DNA from: Saprospiraceae bacterium
Lineage (GTDB): Bacteria; Bacteroidota; Bacteroidia; Chitinophagales; Saprospiraceae
Direction: 5' to 3'
NCBI GenBank assembly: GCA_029212405.1
Contig: JARGNR010000009.1
Span: forward strand, 42,269 to 106,268
Length of the DNA: 64,000 nt
Notes under the pieces: generated by a model
The model's database searches: none
The model's input: the letters and a program-made list of their open reading frames with translations, nothing else
What the model was told of the DNA's origin: nothing
In this document: piece after piece, positions 27,682 to 36,403 of the stretch
Layout: each line of letters opens with the position of its first letter
Position numbering within the stretch: position 1 is the first letter of the stretch
Program-made: the position numbers and the translations under genes

Positions 27682-28482
27682 ATGAAACAATCACTTATTT
27701 TACTACTATTCTCTTGCATTCTTATGTTTTCTTGTAAAACAGATAAAAAAGAGGCACCAAAAACAGATGACACCACTGCTGAAATGCAAGCTGCACCTGG
27801 AAAAAAATACACATTAACCCCTTTCGATCCGTCTGCAAGTTTTCAAGATGCAAAAATTAATGGCGTCAGTTACGTAAATGGAAAGTTTGATTTTGATGTG
27901 GCTGATGGAGATTACAAATTAGGGGCACAGACGAGCGATGCAGATCAAAAGATGTGTGCCAATTCTGGTAAAGGGCAACATATCCATCTAATCATTGATA
28001 ACCAGCCATATGCGGCAAAGTATACCAATTCATTTGACTATGAAATTGCAGATGGAGAACACTACATGCTTGCTTTTTTATCACGTTCTTATCATGAAAG
28101 TATAAAAAGTGACGATGCACATGTTGCTAAGAAAGTAACAATCAAGGACAATTCAATAACTGAGGCTGCACCGATAGAAGATCCTATGTTATTCTACAGT
28201 AGGCCAAAAGGTACATATGCTGGGAAAGCAGAAACAGATAAAGTGATGCTTGATTTTTATCCAGTCAATGCAAACATTGGTACAACTCACAAGATAATTG
28301 CTATAATTAATGGAGAGGAACATCAAATCGACAAGTGGCAACCTTATTATATCACTGGTTTACCATTAGGAAAAAACACTATATCATTGGCGTTGGTCAA
28401 TACAGATGGGAATAAATTAAGAGCTCCTTTCAATCCTGTAAGTAGAACATTTACCCTTGTAGGAGAAACTGCTGAAAGATAA
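27682..28482 (+). CDS. Lipoprotein of unknown function
   Basis: This 266-residue protein has the lipoprotein signal MKQSLILLLFSCILMFSC (Cys18), followed by a Lys/Asp/Thr-rich linker (about 19-45) and two beta-rich halves, each with a short-side-chain Ig-like pattern. Motifs include 'GKGQHIHLIIDNQPYAAKY', then 'GEHYMLAFLSRSYHES' and 'HQIDKWQPYYITGLPLG'. The paired 'HIHLIIDN' and 'GEH' elements suggest a repeated small beta-sandwich fold, but I do not recognise the family. It is transcribed divergently from the ECF sigma gene, sharing a 126-base promoter region, and ends at a strong terminator, so it is a single-gene unit. Confidence 0.8.
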   Translation: MKQSLILLLFSCILMFSCKTDKKEAPKTDDTTAEMQAAPGKKYTLTPFDPSASFQDAKINGVSYVNGKFDFDVADGDYKLGAQTSDADQKMCANSGKGQHIHLIIDNQPYAAKYTNSFDYEIADGEHYMLAFLSRSYHESIKSDDAHVAKKVTIKDNSITEAAPIEDPMLFYSRPKGTYAGKAETDKVMLDFYPVNANIGTTHKIIAIINGEEHQIDKWQPYYITGLPLGKNTISLALVNTDGNKLRAPFNPVSRTFTLVGETAER

Positions 28483-28501
28483 TAAGTAACACATAGACCT
28501 T

Positions 28502-28541
28502 AAAAAAGCGGGATCTGGAATTGAGATCCTGCTTTTTTTAT
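28502..28541 (+). terminator. Terminator after the orphan lipoprotein
   Basis: The stem AAAAAAGCGGGATCT / AGATCCTGCTTTTTT has one G-T pair and a 7-base loop, then a T-run. It could also stop leftward transcription from the small FlbD-like genes. Confidence 0.88.
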
Positions 28542-28561
28542 TCAAATACATTTACAAGACA

Positions 28562-28756
28562 TCACTTAATCATGGCTTGAATGGTTGCAATACTTTCTTT
28601 AACTACAATAAATGCACTTCTTCTTGGCATTCCAAGTGAATAATTAAAATTGACCGATGTATGTTTATTTGGCGTTCTACTTAGGTGAGAAACATGATTC
28701 ATGTTTACTAATATTTTTTCACCCTTTGGAGAAGTTAATTCTATAAGATTTTTCAT
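28562..28756 (-). CDS. Small FlbD-like protein, copy B
   Basis: The ATG at 28756 (MKNLIELTSPKGEKILVN) gives 64 residues; the start is fixed by alignment to the neighbouring paralogue, though the frame runs to 28783. The layout 'L.SP.G.K.LVN...V..L.......V.F.......FIVVKES...I' resembles the FlbD/YlzI family, whose members are flagellar in other phyla; no flagellar genes are present here. The protein is small, soluble and single-domain. Its function is unknown, but duplication of the gene and the retained 'VVKES' ending argue that it is real. It lies 93 bases downstream of its paralogue. Confidence 0.65.
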   Translation of the reverse strand: MKNLIELTSPKGEKILVNMNHVSHLSRTPNKHTSVNFNYSLGMPRRSAFIVVKESIATIQAMIK

Positions 28757-28849
28757 TGGTTTTGATTTTATTATGGTTGACAAGTAACTTTTTGGATAGA
28801 TTCATTCAATCATAACACGGCTCATAATAAATTGAATATAAACATTTTA

Positions 28850-29062
28850 TCATTCATTTCTCAACAATAATTGAATCTGATCTAAATTTTCAACAACCAC
28901 CAAATACGCACCTTTACTTTCTTTTCCTTGTGAAAATGTGAAACGTATCGATATATTATTATTGCTGGTTTTAATACAATAAGCAACATTATCAAAATTG
29001 ACCCATACTTCCTGACCTTTAGGAGTATGGAGTATAATTCCATTTAAACTTTTCATTTTCAT
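28850..29062 (-). CDS. Small FlbD-like protein, copy A
   Basis: This 70-residue protein is a paralogue of the next gene. 'MKSLNGIILHTPKGQEVWVN' aligns with 'MKNLIELTSPKGEKILVN', and 'AYLVVVENLDQIQLLL' aligns with 'AFIVVKESIATIQAMI'. A second ATG at 29056 would remove two residues. It is FlbD/YlzI-like in pattern, with unknown function and no membrane segment. The pair may be cotranscribed leftward towards the terminator at 28502-28541. Confidence 0.65.
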   Translation of the reverse strand: MKMKSLNGIILHTPKGQEVWVNFDNVAYCIKTSNNNISIRFTFSQGKESKGAYLVVVENLDQIQLLLRNE

Positions 29063-29455
29063 TAAATTTTAATTCCCACACTACAAGACACACGAATGCA
29101 TCTCAGCTAGGTGAGTTATTATTAATTTAGTGACTTTTTGCTTGCATGTTCCCACACAAAACTGAACGCAATTTGAAAAGGGAAGTTTTTGATCCTAACA
29201 TGAACATATACCTAATAGATAAATTTGGTCTACATGATATGTTTCTTGTAATCGACATAAAGGGTTAAACAAAACTATCATATTTAATTGAATTAAAAGG
29301 TACCGTTCTTCAAAATTTTCTATTTCCTATCCAATTCTTTTTTACAAACTCAATTTTTATCATTAATGGGTGTATGAGTATTCCTTTTAATAATCTTTCA
29401 CCCTCTATATTAATATGTAGGTGAATAGTAGCCCCAATTAAATCAACTTTGTATT
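29063..29455. other. Gene-free interval before the broken response regulator
   Basis: No gene is seen on either strand. The interval is AT-rich and holds the divergent promoter regions of the small paralogue pair and the response-regulator pseudogene. I see no clear consensus promoter. Confidence 0.5.
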
Positions 29456-30093
29456 ATGGAAAATATACAACTATACATCGTAGAAGATCGCCCTGTCATC
29501 AGAGAAAGTCTCACGAAATACTGTGGAGCTCATCCGGCCATTGAGCTTCAGTTGGTGGCAAAAAGCATAGAAGATTCTTTGAGCAAATTGTTTTATTTTC
29601 GCATTTACCGATTAATCTTGTGCTCCTAGATATTGGTCTTCCAGGCATGACTGGTATTGAGGGCATCCAACATATTCGTTCTTATTTGCCTGAAGCAGAT
29701 ATTATAATGTTTACCATATTTGAAGATGATAAAAATATTTTTGATGCGTTGACTGCGGGTGCATGTCAATACATTTCAAAACGTACTTCACTTGCAAAAA
29801 TACAGGAAGCCCTTTTTGTTGTATATCGAGGAGGACCTTATATGTCTCCTTCAATTGCCAGGAAAATTGCCAAGCACTTTGTCCTCAAAATAAAAAAGAA
29901 TAGTAATGTACTTACGAGTTGACAACTTGAGATTGTCGATGGTATAGTCAATGGTCTGAGCTCTAAACTTTTTGCTGATAAACTCAATATTTCCATTGAC
30001 ACCGTTCGATTTCATATTAAACGCATTTATAGAGCCTTAGAAATCAATTCTAAAGCAGAAATTATAAGAAAATCTTTAGATGGAGATATTTAA
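29456..30093 (+). pseudogene. NarL/FixJ-type response regulator, frameshifted and nonsense-interrupted
   Basis: The start MENIQLYIVEDRPVIRESLT (29456) is a receiver-domain N-terminus with its acidic pair. Near 29576 the frame shifts by one base. The second frame continues with LVLLDIGLPGMTG (phosphoacceptor Asp), 'IIMFTIFEDDKNIFDALTAGA' and the conserved Lys of YISKRTS, up to TGA at 29920-29922. In the same frame, after that TGA, comes an intact LuxR-type HTH ('LEIVDGIVNGLSSKLFADKL', 'STDTVRFHIKR'-like) to TAA 30091-30093. A CGA to TGA change would explain the stop, since family members often read 'LT.RE.EIL'. Apart from these two lesions the gene is well preserved, so the decay looks recent. 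No sensor kinase gene is adjacent. Confidence 0.85.
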
Positions 30094-30674
30094 ACTATTA
30101 ACCACCCAATAAAACACTTTTTACTTAAGGCCTTGTTTTTAAACATAACAGTATGGTATTCAATATTTTATTTTCAATCATTACATTGTTTTAGCTCAAC
30201 CACTTTTGTGTTTTTAACACAAAATGAAACTTCAAAATACTAATCTGGATAAGACCAAATTTTAGGCTGGTTGGATCTAAAGAGAATTCACTTTTAAGAT
30301 TACCTAACTCCTGAATCATCCTTAATATACCCGTTGGTTATCAATTTTTCTATTCTAAGATATCAATCCGTCAATTAGAATCAACTATAAAATTCTGAAA
30401 GTGGTATCCTGAATTTCTGAATCAGGTATAATTTCATTCTAAACAGGTAAATCTACCTGTTTTTCAACTCCCGTAATTCCACTCTTAAAAAAGAATGCAT
30501 CTGTATTCATCTTTGTATTATCATCAAAACGTACATAATTATGCAAAAAAATGCTCCATAAAGATAAAAGACTGCATCAAGATGTAGGTGAACCACATTC
30601 TTCTACGGCCCATCTTTGTAATGTACTTAATGAAAAAACAACCAACACCTATTCACCCCTTAAAATTAACAATA
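30094..30674. other. Gene-free 580-base interval
   Basis: No convincing gene is present; only short unsupported frames are open. A small hairpin AAACAGGTA / TACCTGTTT (30441-30462) followed by Ts could end the pseudogene transcript or an unseen small RNA. The interval is about 65-70% A+T by eye. It may be the residue of a deleted gene. Confidence 0.5.
30441..30464 (+). terminator. Small hairpin with T-tail in an empty interval
   Basis: A 9-bp stem with a 4-base loop is followed by a run of Ts (30460-30464). It has terminator form but lies about 350 bases after the nearest upstream gene remnant. Confidence 0.45.
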
Positions 30675-31295
30675 ATGAACTTCATACCTACTTTTAAACA
30701 AATCACAAACCATGAAGAACTTTCTAATTTTTCTCAAAAATATTTTACGTGTTCTGGTTTACCAATACCAGATGATTATATGCAAAATGAAATCAATAGA
30801 GTATTTGCTGTCTACTGGAAAAGTGAATTAGTTGGAGGATTTATTCTTGGTAGAGATGTAAATTTCAGAACTCTTGAGTTTTTTGCGAAAAAAGAAAAAC
30901 AATCCAAAGTTATCGACCAACTGGAGGAGTTAAGTAATTATACGGAGATCTGTTGTTTCTGGATTCAAAAAAAGCATAGAACAAATACGTATATCAACAT
31001 GTATATTTGGTTGGCCATGACGTATGCATTGAGAATGTATGGGACACAATATTTCTTATTTGGAACATGCTCCAGATCTTTAGCCAGACTATATGCTCAA
31101 ACTCCGAAGTCTATCCAAATTCATAGAGATCGGATCAATAATAAAGCTACATTTATTTTCAAGGCGCATCGTAGTTCATGTGTAAGCGGCATGTTAGAGA
31201 TCATAAGTCATAAACTAAAAAGAACAGTCAAAACACTTGAACCACCTAAAGCCATATCTAAATTCTCAAATTACGTAAAGGCAGCTATGTTTTAA
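30675..31295 (+). CDS. GNAT-like protein of unknown function
   Basis: The ATG at 30675 (MNFIPTFKQITNHEE) gives 206 residues. The frame extends to 30588, but those residues are not protein-like. The pattern of 'VFAVYWKSELVGGFILGRDV' (two strands joined by a turn), a later strand 'TEICCFWIQKKHRTN' and a helix 'MYIWLAMTYALRMYGTQYFLF' suggests an N-acyltransferase (GNAT) fold. A canonical acetyl-CoA loop (Q/RxxGxG/A) is not visible, so activity is uncertain. It stands alone between an empty interval and a terminator. Confidence 0.6.
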   Translation: MNFIPTFKQITNHEELSNFSQKYFTCSGLPIPDDYMQNEINRVFAVYWKSELVGGFILGRDVNFRTLEFFAKKEKQSKVIDQLEELSNYTEICCFWIQKKHRTNTYINMYIWLAMTYALRMYGTQYFLFGTCSRSLARLYAQTPKSIQIHRDRINNKATFIFKAHRSSCVSGMLEIISHKLKRTVKTLEPPKAISKFSNYVKAAMF

Positions 31296-31335
31296 GCAAA
31301 ACAACCTTGTATAACCCCAAGGAATTAGTTGATTT

Positions 31336-31372
31336 TAAAAGCAGAGATACGATAGTATTCTGCTTTTTTTAT
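31336..31372 (+). terminator. Terminator after the GNAT-like gene
   Basis: The stem AAAAGCAGAGATAC / GTATTCTGCTTTT has one bulged G and a short loop, then seven Ts. Confidence 0.82.
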
Positions 31373-31462
31373 TTCAATGATTGACGTAATAACAGTTCGA
31401 TCTTAGAGAGCTCGAATAACTTCATCGTGAATTGCAAAGCGTCTCCATTTATTGTAATAGAC

Positions 31463-31500
31463 TTAAAAAAAGTCCTCGTCAATAGTATTGACGAGGACTT
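31463..31500 (-). terminator. Terminator of tRNA-His
   Basis: Perfect 15-base arms (31470-31484 and 31486-31500) surround a single central base. On the leftward strand seven Ts follow. It begins 10 bases after the tRNA 3' end. Confidence 0.85.
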
Positions 31501-31510
31501 CAAAAGTATG

Positions 31511-31585
31511 GGTGAAAGATGGGATTCGAACCCACGGCCCCCGGAACCACAAACCGGTGCTCTAACCAACTGAGCTACAATCACC
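31511..31585 (-). tRNA. trnH: tRNA-His (anticodon GTG)
   Basis: The leftward strand gives a complete cloverleaf with D-arm GCTC...GAGC, anticodon GTG in loop TTGTGGT, T-arm GTGGG-TTCGAAT-CCCAT, discriminator C73 and a genomic G at -1 (31585), both typical of tRNA-His. No CCA is encoded. Three stem positions are U-U mismatches: 5-68 and 6-67 in the acceptor stem and 31-39 in the anticodon stem. The rest of the tRNA is intact. A terminator follows and a TATTTTTG element lies 22 bases upstream. Confidence 0.92.
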
Positions 31586-31607
31586 GTGTTGATTTTACAA
31601 TCGACTG

Positions 31608-31615
31608 CAAAAATA
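31608..31615 (-). promoter_or_regulatory. -7 element for tRNA-His
   Basis: Reading leftward the sequence is TATTTTTG (TAnnTTTG), 22 bases before the tRNA; a TTTG occurs 16 bases further upstream (31635-31632). Confidence 0.5.
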
Positions 31616-31861
31616 TAACATTACTCGACATCAAAAAGTGCCTGAGCAATAAAATTTTAAAAATTTTATTATTTTTTAAGTCCTTTTTACTTTAGTGACT
31701 GACAACGAATTACTTAGCTCCAATTAAATTTTAAGTTTAAAACAAAAATAATTTTCAAACTCCTTCTGGACTTCATGTTTTTTTAAATTTTCAATAGTAG
31801 CGCCTTCAAAATTAAATTGAATTCCCTTTTCTAATCTTAACAGCACCGCCTATATTTGCGC

Positions 31862-32437
31862 ATGAAAAAATATTTAGCTGTCTACTGTGGTTCAAGTAAA
31901 GGAACCAACCCTCTTTATACACAACAAGCAAAAGCGCTGGGCCAAGCCATGGTCAAATACAATTTCCACCTAGTTTTTGGTGCGGGCAACGTAGGTCTTA
32001 TGGGTATCATCGCGGATGAAATCCTTCGTTTGGGAGGCGAAGTAGTAGGTGTTATCCCTCAACACCTGGTAGATATGGAGGTCGCTCATACTGGATTAAC
32101 GGAACTCATCATTACAGATACCATGCACGAAAGAAAGGCGATTATGGCCGAAAGAGCAGATGGCTTTATTGCAATGCCTGGAGGAATTGGTACACTTGAA
32201 GAAATTATTGAGGTGATGACGTGGACCCAACTTGGATTACATCAAAAACCAATTGGATTTTTAAATACCAACCAATTCTATTCTCAGTTATTCAATTTCT
32301 TTGAACATATGATGCAGGAAAAATTTCTTAAGTCTCATCCGATTGATCAATTGATATGTGAAGCTGATGTTGAAGACTTATTGAAAGGATTCCAATCTTA
32401 TAATTCAGTTTATACCCCTAAATGGTTAGACAAATAA
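31862..32437 (+). CDS. LOG-family protein (Rossmann-fold nucleoside-monophosphate phosphoribohydrolase)
   Basis: The ATG at 31862 is preceded by an in-frame TTG (31856). The 191-residue protein has the signature FGAGNVGLMG for the Rossmann loop and PGGIGTLEE, the conserved motif of the LOG / TIGR00730 family. Members split nucleoside 5'-monophosphates (including cytokinin-type nucleotides) into base and ribose 5-phosphate; in bacteria the physiological substrate is often unclear. The protein is cytoplasmic. A TATATTTG element at 31851-31858 is too close to the ATG to be a normal promoter. Confidence 0.93.
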   Translation: MKKYLAVYCGSSKGTNPLYTQQAKALGQAMVKYNFHLVFGAGNVGLMGIIADEILRLGGEVVGVIPQHLVDMEVAHTGLTELIITDTMHERKAIMAERADGFIAMPGGIGTLEEIIEVMTWTQLGLHQKPIGFLNTNQFYSQLFNFFEHMMQEKFLKSHPIDQLICEADVEDLLKGFQSYNSVYTPKWLDK

Positions 32438-32467
32438 CCTATTCAAGATTAACGATTTACCCACCAA

Positions 32468-35266
32468 TTAGTATACAAAAACTTTAAGTGTTTTATTTTT
32501 CGTTCGACTCTTCAATTTCACTAAATATATTCCTGCCACATCTGGCATTTGAATAGACATTCTACCTTTCTGCCCTGGTTGAGGATACATAACTTGAGTT
32601 CCTGACATATCCAACACCTCGACCATAAAAGGTTCAACGACCTCAGTCTCGATAATTAGTAAACCATCTGTTGGGTTAGGATATACCACTGCACGAATAT
32701 CTATATCTTGAGTAGAAACAGGCATCTTGATAATTCCAAATATGGGTTGTCGCTCTTCACAGGTATACGCTCCGTAGTCTATTTCCCATGCAAAGAAATA
32801 CGGAGTAACTCCGGGATAAGTCTCACTATCTTGCACCTCCAAATAACCAGAAATAATTTTATCCTTGTCGGCATATATTTGAGAATAAGAAAATTGCGGG
32901 TGTATCGTACCGATATTTTCAAAATTGACATCTTCATCTGTACCGAGAGTATATATACCTTGAGGTAAAGATATATTCATTGAAATGGTATTAATTCCAG
33001 TGTTCAAGTCTATTTCATCTTCATACACAAGCATATCTCCCTGCTTCAAAACAAACTTCCGTATACCTTTTTGTTGAGTTCTAACTTTAAACGATTTCAA
33101 TAGTATTTCATCCATTACGCTGAAAGTGACCTGTTCATTCTCTGTATAAATAGAATCTCCGACAGCATTTAACGGAACCATAGTCATCAAAAATTGATCG
33201 AATCCATAGCCTTCAATAGGTTCACTAACAAAGTACCTTTGATCTTCAGTCAGTGGAGGAGTAGTGAACGTTTCACCAGTAGAAAGTGGTATAATATCGT
33301 TTTTATTTTGATACCAATTCAAGACGTTTCCATTGCCTACAAAGGTGGCGCTCTCCCCTATTAGTACTGTGTCATTTTCAATCTCTAGAATAGAATTATT
33401 GGATACTAAAACCTCAACTTGATCGGATACATATTCTCCACAATTTGTAGTAACAGACACATTATACATTCCTGATTCTGTAACTTCCACTACTTGGGTA
33501 GTTGCTCCATTAGACCATTCATATTCTATTCCTGGATATGCAGACAACTCAATGACCTCTCCACTACAAATAACTTTATTCTTTAATTCCAACACCTCAA
33601 TCTCATTGGCCTCTTCTTCTAGTTTCACTTCGAAAAAGGATGACCATCTCAGACACCCCGAGTCCGTAAATTGAACCCTATAATACCCCTCTTCCTCTAT
33701 CGTAATATTATTTCCTGTCATTCCATTGGACCATACCGCATCTTCAAATTCCATTGGCAACTCAAAATCGATGGCCTCTTCTCCACACAAATATAGATCG
33801 GGCAATGGGTATATCGATGTCACACAGCCTTGTTCGGTGATAGAAATAATCGTATTGACTTCTTCGATGTCTTTGATTATAGTCTGGATTCCTGAAGGCC
33901 AAACCACTTTAATTGAATCAACTACATGTATATTTCCTAAGCCATAATGCAAGATGGATGTATTCATAATTCCATAACTCTTGCCTGAAACAACTTCTCG
34001 AATTTGAGGGCCACTTTCTGTGTACACGATTGCTTTTGCCCCTACCGCATCGCGGTTTGATTGTGTACCAATTAAATGTAGGTCCAAATAATTATGGGTA
34101 TTCCCTTCATTCATCAAGACGATATCATCCATAATTGACCAATCTTGAAAAGAAACAGCATAACTTAAATATAAATCGGGGAACCCATCGGAGTTCAAAT
34201 CTCCAGTTGCTGCACTAAAAGCTCCCCTATTGCCAAATAAAAAATCTCTCCGAGTAAAACTCATCTCCTCATTAAACAGAATATAGGTTCCTGCAGGATC
34301 CGTAATCACAATATCCAACCATCCATTGTTATCCATATCTTGAAAAAAGCTTTGGAAAGCAAAACTTGAATAACCATCTGGGATCAATGTATATCTAGAA
34401 AAATGTCCTGTCCCATCGTTTAACATTAAATCATGTGGTGCATCATGATTGGCAATAATCATATCCAAATCACCATCATTGTCAATGTCTCCCGAATCAA
34501 CAGACCAGCTTTGGGCTCCTATAGCTAATCCCGCTTCCTCTCCTTGTTCTGAATAGTTTCCATCTCCATTATTGATATAGAGCGTATTAATACGGCGTGG
34601 ATCTGTAGGGTCAAATACATTGGCCCTGCATTTCCCTATGTATAAATCCAGATCGTCATCTCCATCCACATCTGTGAATATACTGCTGTAATTGCCAGAC
34701 ATATCATCTTCTGGAGTAGTTTGAAAATCTATAAGTTTTGTTTGGATTAAAATACCGGTCCCATCGTTGATGTACGTCAAATTCTCACCATCATCGTTGC
34801 AAACAAAAAAATCAAGAAACCCATCACCATTAAAGTCTACTAGGTTGGTATTTTGTGAAAATATATTTTCTGTTCCATATTGCTTGACATATTTTCCATC
34901 TACTAGTTTTAAAATATCCGATCCACTCTCATTACCACTACTAATTATTTCTGGGGTCCCATCATTATCCAAATCGCCAGATAGAATAGCCCAATCACCA
35001 TTTGCAGATACCAAAAGGTGGTCTTGGTGAACAAAAGGGGTATTCGGTTCACGTTGAACAAATGTTTTTAACAATTGTCCTTTATCTAGTACAAATAAAT
35101 CCTCTAATAAATCACCATTCAAATCTTCAAAACCAATACAAATAGTACTGTTTACCTCTTGGTCTCCCAACACTTGTGAAGTTCCATTATAGAATCCAAC
35201 TTGTGCGTTTAGCGTGATTGAAAAAAAACATGTAATTGTTGCAATTAATTTAAACCTCATATCCAT
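32468..35266 (-). CDS. FG-GAP/ASPIC surface protein with T9SS tail
   Basis: The ATG at 35266 (MDMRFKLIATITCFFSITLNAQ, signal peptide) gives 932 residues; 35260 is an equally possible start. About residues 40-400 hold at least six FG-GAP/VCBS-like Asp-rich repeats ('DGDLDMIIANHD', 'DGDDDLDLYIGKC', 'NNGWLDIVITDPAG') that bind calcium in integrin-like propellers. An ASPIC/UnbV domain follows (about 400-460, 'VGAKAIVYTESGPQIREVVS'), then Ig-like segments and a type A T9SS C-terminus ('VVYPNPTDGLLIIETEV'). The protein is secreted to the surface. The function is unknown; adhesion or polymer binding is an inference. Confidence 0.85.
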   Translation of the reverse strand: MDMRFKLIATITCFFSITLNAQVGFYNGTSQVLGDQEVNSTICIGFEDLNGDLLEDLFVLDKGQLLKTFVQREPNTPFVHQDHLLVSANGDWAILSGDLDNDGTPEIISSGNESGSDILKLVDGKYVKQYGTENIFSQNTNLVDFNGDGFLDFFVCNDDGENLTYINDGTGILIQTKLIDFQTTPEDDMSGNYSSIFTDVDGDDDLDLYIGKCRANVFDPTDPRRINTLYINNGDGNYSEQGEEAGLAIGAQSWSVDSGDIDNDGDLDMIIANHDAPHDLMLNDGTGHFSRYTLIPDGYSSFAFQSFFQDMDNNGWLDIVITDPAGTYILFNEEMSFTRRDFLFGNRGAFSAATGDLNSDGFPDLYLSYAVSFQDWSIMDDIVLMNEGNTHNYLDLHLIGTQSNRDAVGAKAIVYTESGPQIREVVSGKSYGIMNTSILHYGLGNIHVVDSIKVVWPSGIQTIIKDIEEVNTIISITEQGCVTSIYPLPDLYLCGEEAIDFELPMEFEDAVWSNGMTGNNITIEEEGYYRVQFTDSGCLRWSSFFEVKLEEEANEIEVLELKNKVICSGEVIELSAYPGIEYEWSNGATTQVVEVTESGMYNVSVTTNCGEYVSDQVEVLVSNNSILEIENDTVLIGESATFVGNGNVLNWYQNKNDIIPLSTGETFTTPPLTEDQRYFVSEPIEGYGFDQFLMTMVPLNAVGDSIYTENEQVTFSVMDEILLKSFKVRTQQKGIRKFVLKQGDMLVYEDEIDLNTGINTISMNISLPQGIYTLGTDEDVNFENIGTIHPQFSYSQIYADKDKIISGYLEVQDSETYPGVTPYFFAWEIDYGAYTCEERQPIFGIIKMPVSTQDIDIRAVVYPNPTDGLLIIETEVVEPFMVEVLDMSGTQVMYPQPGQKGRMSIQMPDVAGIYLVKLKSRTKNKTLKVFVY

Positions 35267-35362
35267 GGAATTTGATCGTCGAAAGATAGCCATAATACAC
35301 AAAATGAGCAGTATATATATTAAATAAATTTAATGTATTTATGTAAATTGTCTTGAACAAAC

Positions 35363-36187
35363 CTAAGCAAATAAACCGATCGACCATGGCTTATATTTAT
35401 ATGGAATCAATTGAAAATGCTGCTTTGGCATGATAGAATGGTCAAAAAAGAGAATACCCATACGAAATATATCTATACTGAAAGCTACAGACTCGTCTTC
35501 TTTGAGTATGCTCCAAGCGTCATGCATCTCGTCGGACCAATAGATATCATCCACTAAAATGATACTCTTATGGTGAATTTTCTCCTGCACTATATTGAAA
35601 TAATCTAACGTAGCTTTCTTTCGGTGATTACCATCCAAAAAAGCCAGGTCTACCCTATTCATTGTGCTCAATGCGGGAAGCAATGTTTGTCCAAATTCTC
35701 CCACTTTCAGTTCAATGGTATCGATTTCAAGTTCTTGCCAAACTTCTCTGGCAATTGCGGCAGAAGCAGGGTTCCCTTCTAATGTTGTAATAGTTGCGTT
35801 TTTATACCCCAAAGCCAAATAAGCTGATGAAATACCTAAAGAAGTGCCAATCTCAAGGACATGAACAGGTCTATACAGCTTCATCATATTATACAAGAGT
35901 CTACATTGCCAATATCCAGACAAAGAATTTCTCGCCACATCCGATATCTTCCTACTTGAATCATTGGAACCAACAGATGACCCTGCCCCATATTCAATAA
36001 AGGGAATAGATTTCTTTGATTGAATCAATGTTTTCCTTTGGGCTTCAACTTTTGACAAATCCTCATTAAGCTTTTGTTCTCCCATTACTTGATTCATGAA
36101 TTCATATAAAAAAGGAGAATGCGCACTAAAAATAGTTTTTGCATTCCAGTAATACTTGATCCATTTACTGTAAGAGACTTTAGGCAT
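35363..36187 (-). CDS. Class I SAM-dependent O-methyltransferase
   Basis: This 274-residue protein has an N-terminal helical extension of about 100 residues, then a Rossmann methyltransferase fold: motif I VLEIGTSLGISSAYLAL, motif II TTLEGNPA, and the metal/substrate strand 'VDLAFLDGNHRKKATLDYFN' with 'ILVDDIYWSDEM'. The Asp-rich late motifs resemble catechol- or caffeoyl-CoA-type O-methyltransferases. The substrate is unknown. It begins divergently from ubiE, 216 bases away, and is not obviously part of quinone synthesis. Confidence 0.87.
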   Translation of the reverse strand: MPKVSYSKWIKYYWNAKTIFSAHSPFLYEFMNQVMGEQKLNEDLSKVEAQRKTLIQSKKSIPFIEYGAGSSVGSNDSSRKISDVARNSLSGYWQCRLLYNMMKLYRPVHVLEIGTSLGISSAYLALGYKNATITTLEGNPASAAIAREVWQELEIDTIELKVGEFGQTLLPALSTMNRVDLAFLDGNHRKKATLDYFNIVQEKIHHKSIILVDDIYWSDEMHDAWSILKEDESVAFSIDIFRMGILFFDHSIMPKQHFQLIPYKYKPWSIGLFA

Positions 36188-36293
36188 AGCTAAGATTCAC
36201 CATTCTGATAATTGACATATACATCACCTGACTTTTCTGTTTTTCATCAGATATTTAGACGAAAAGAAAACATTAATTGTATTAATCTATTAA

Positions 36294-36301
36294 TATCTTT
36301 G
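36294..36301 (+). promoter_or_regulatory. Candidate -7 element for ubiE-porT
   Basis: TATCTTTG matches TAnnTTTG and lies about 100 bases before the ubiE ATG; no clear -33 partner is seen at normal spacing. Confidence 0.35.
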
Positions 36302-36403
36302 TACGGTGTAAAATTACTTCGATTTATTATAGATCATAATCGAATATTAATTTTTCACTCAATTGAAATTATTCAAAGCATTAAAGCAGATTAGGAATAA
36401 ATA

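Noticed and set aside
29456..30093. Programmed frameshift or stop readthrough in the response regulator
   Set aside because: No slippery heptamer or downstream structure is evident, and two independent lesions fit decay better.
31369..31584. 71-residue open frame on the minus strand across the tRNA
   Set aside because: It overlaps tRNA-His and its terminator; the apparent N-terminus is the translated tRNA sequence.
31851..31858. TATATTTG as promoter of the LOG-family gene
   Set aside because: It ends only three bases before the ATG, so a transcript would start at or after the start codon; the match is probably chance.
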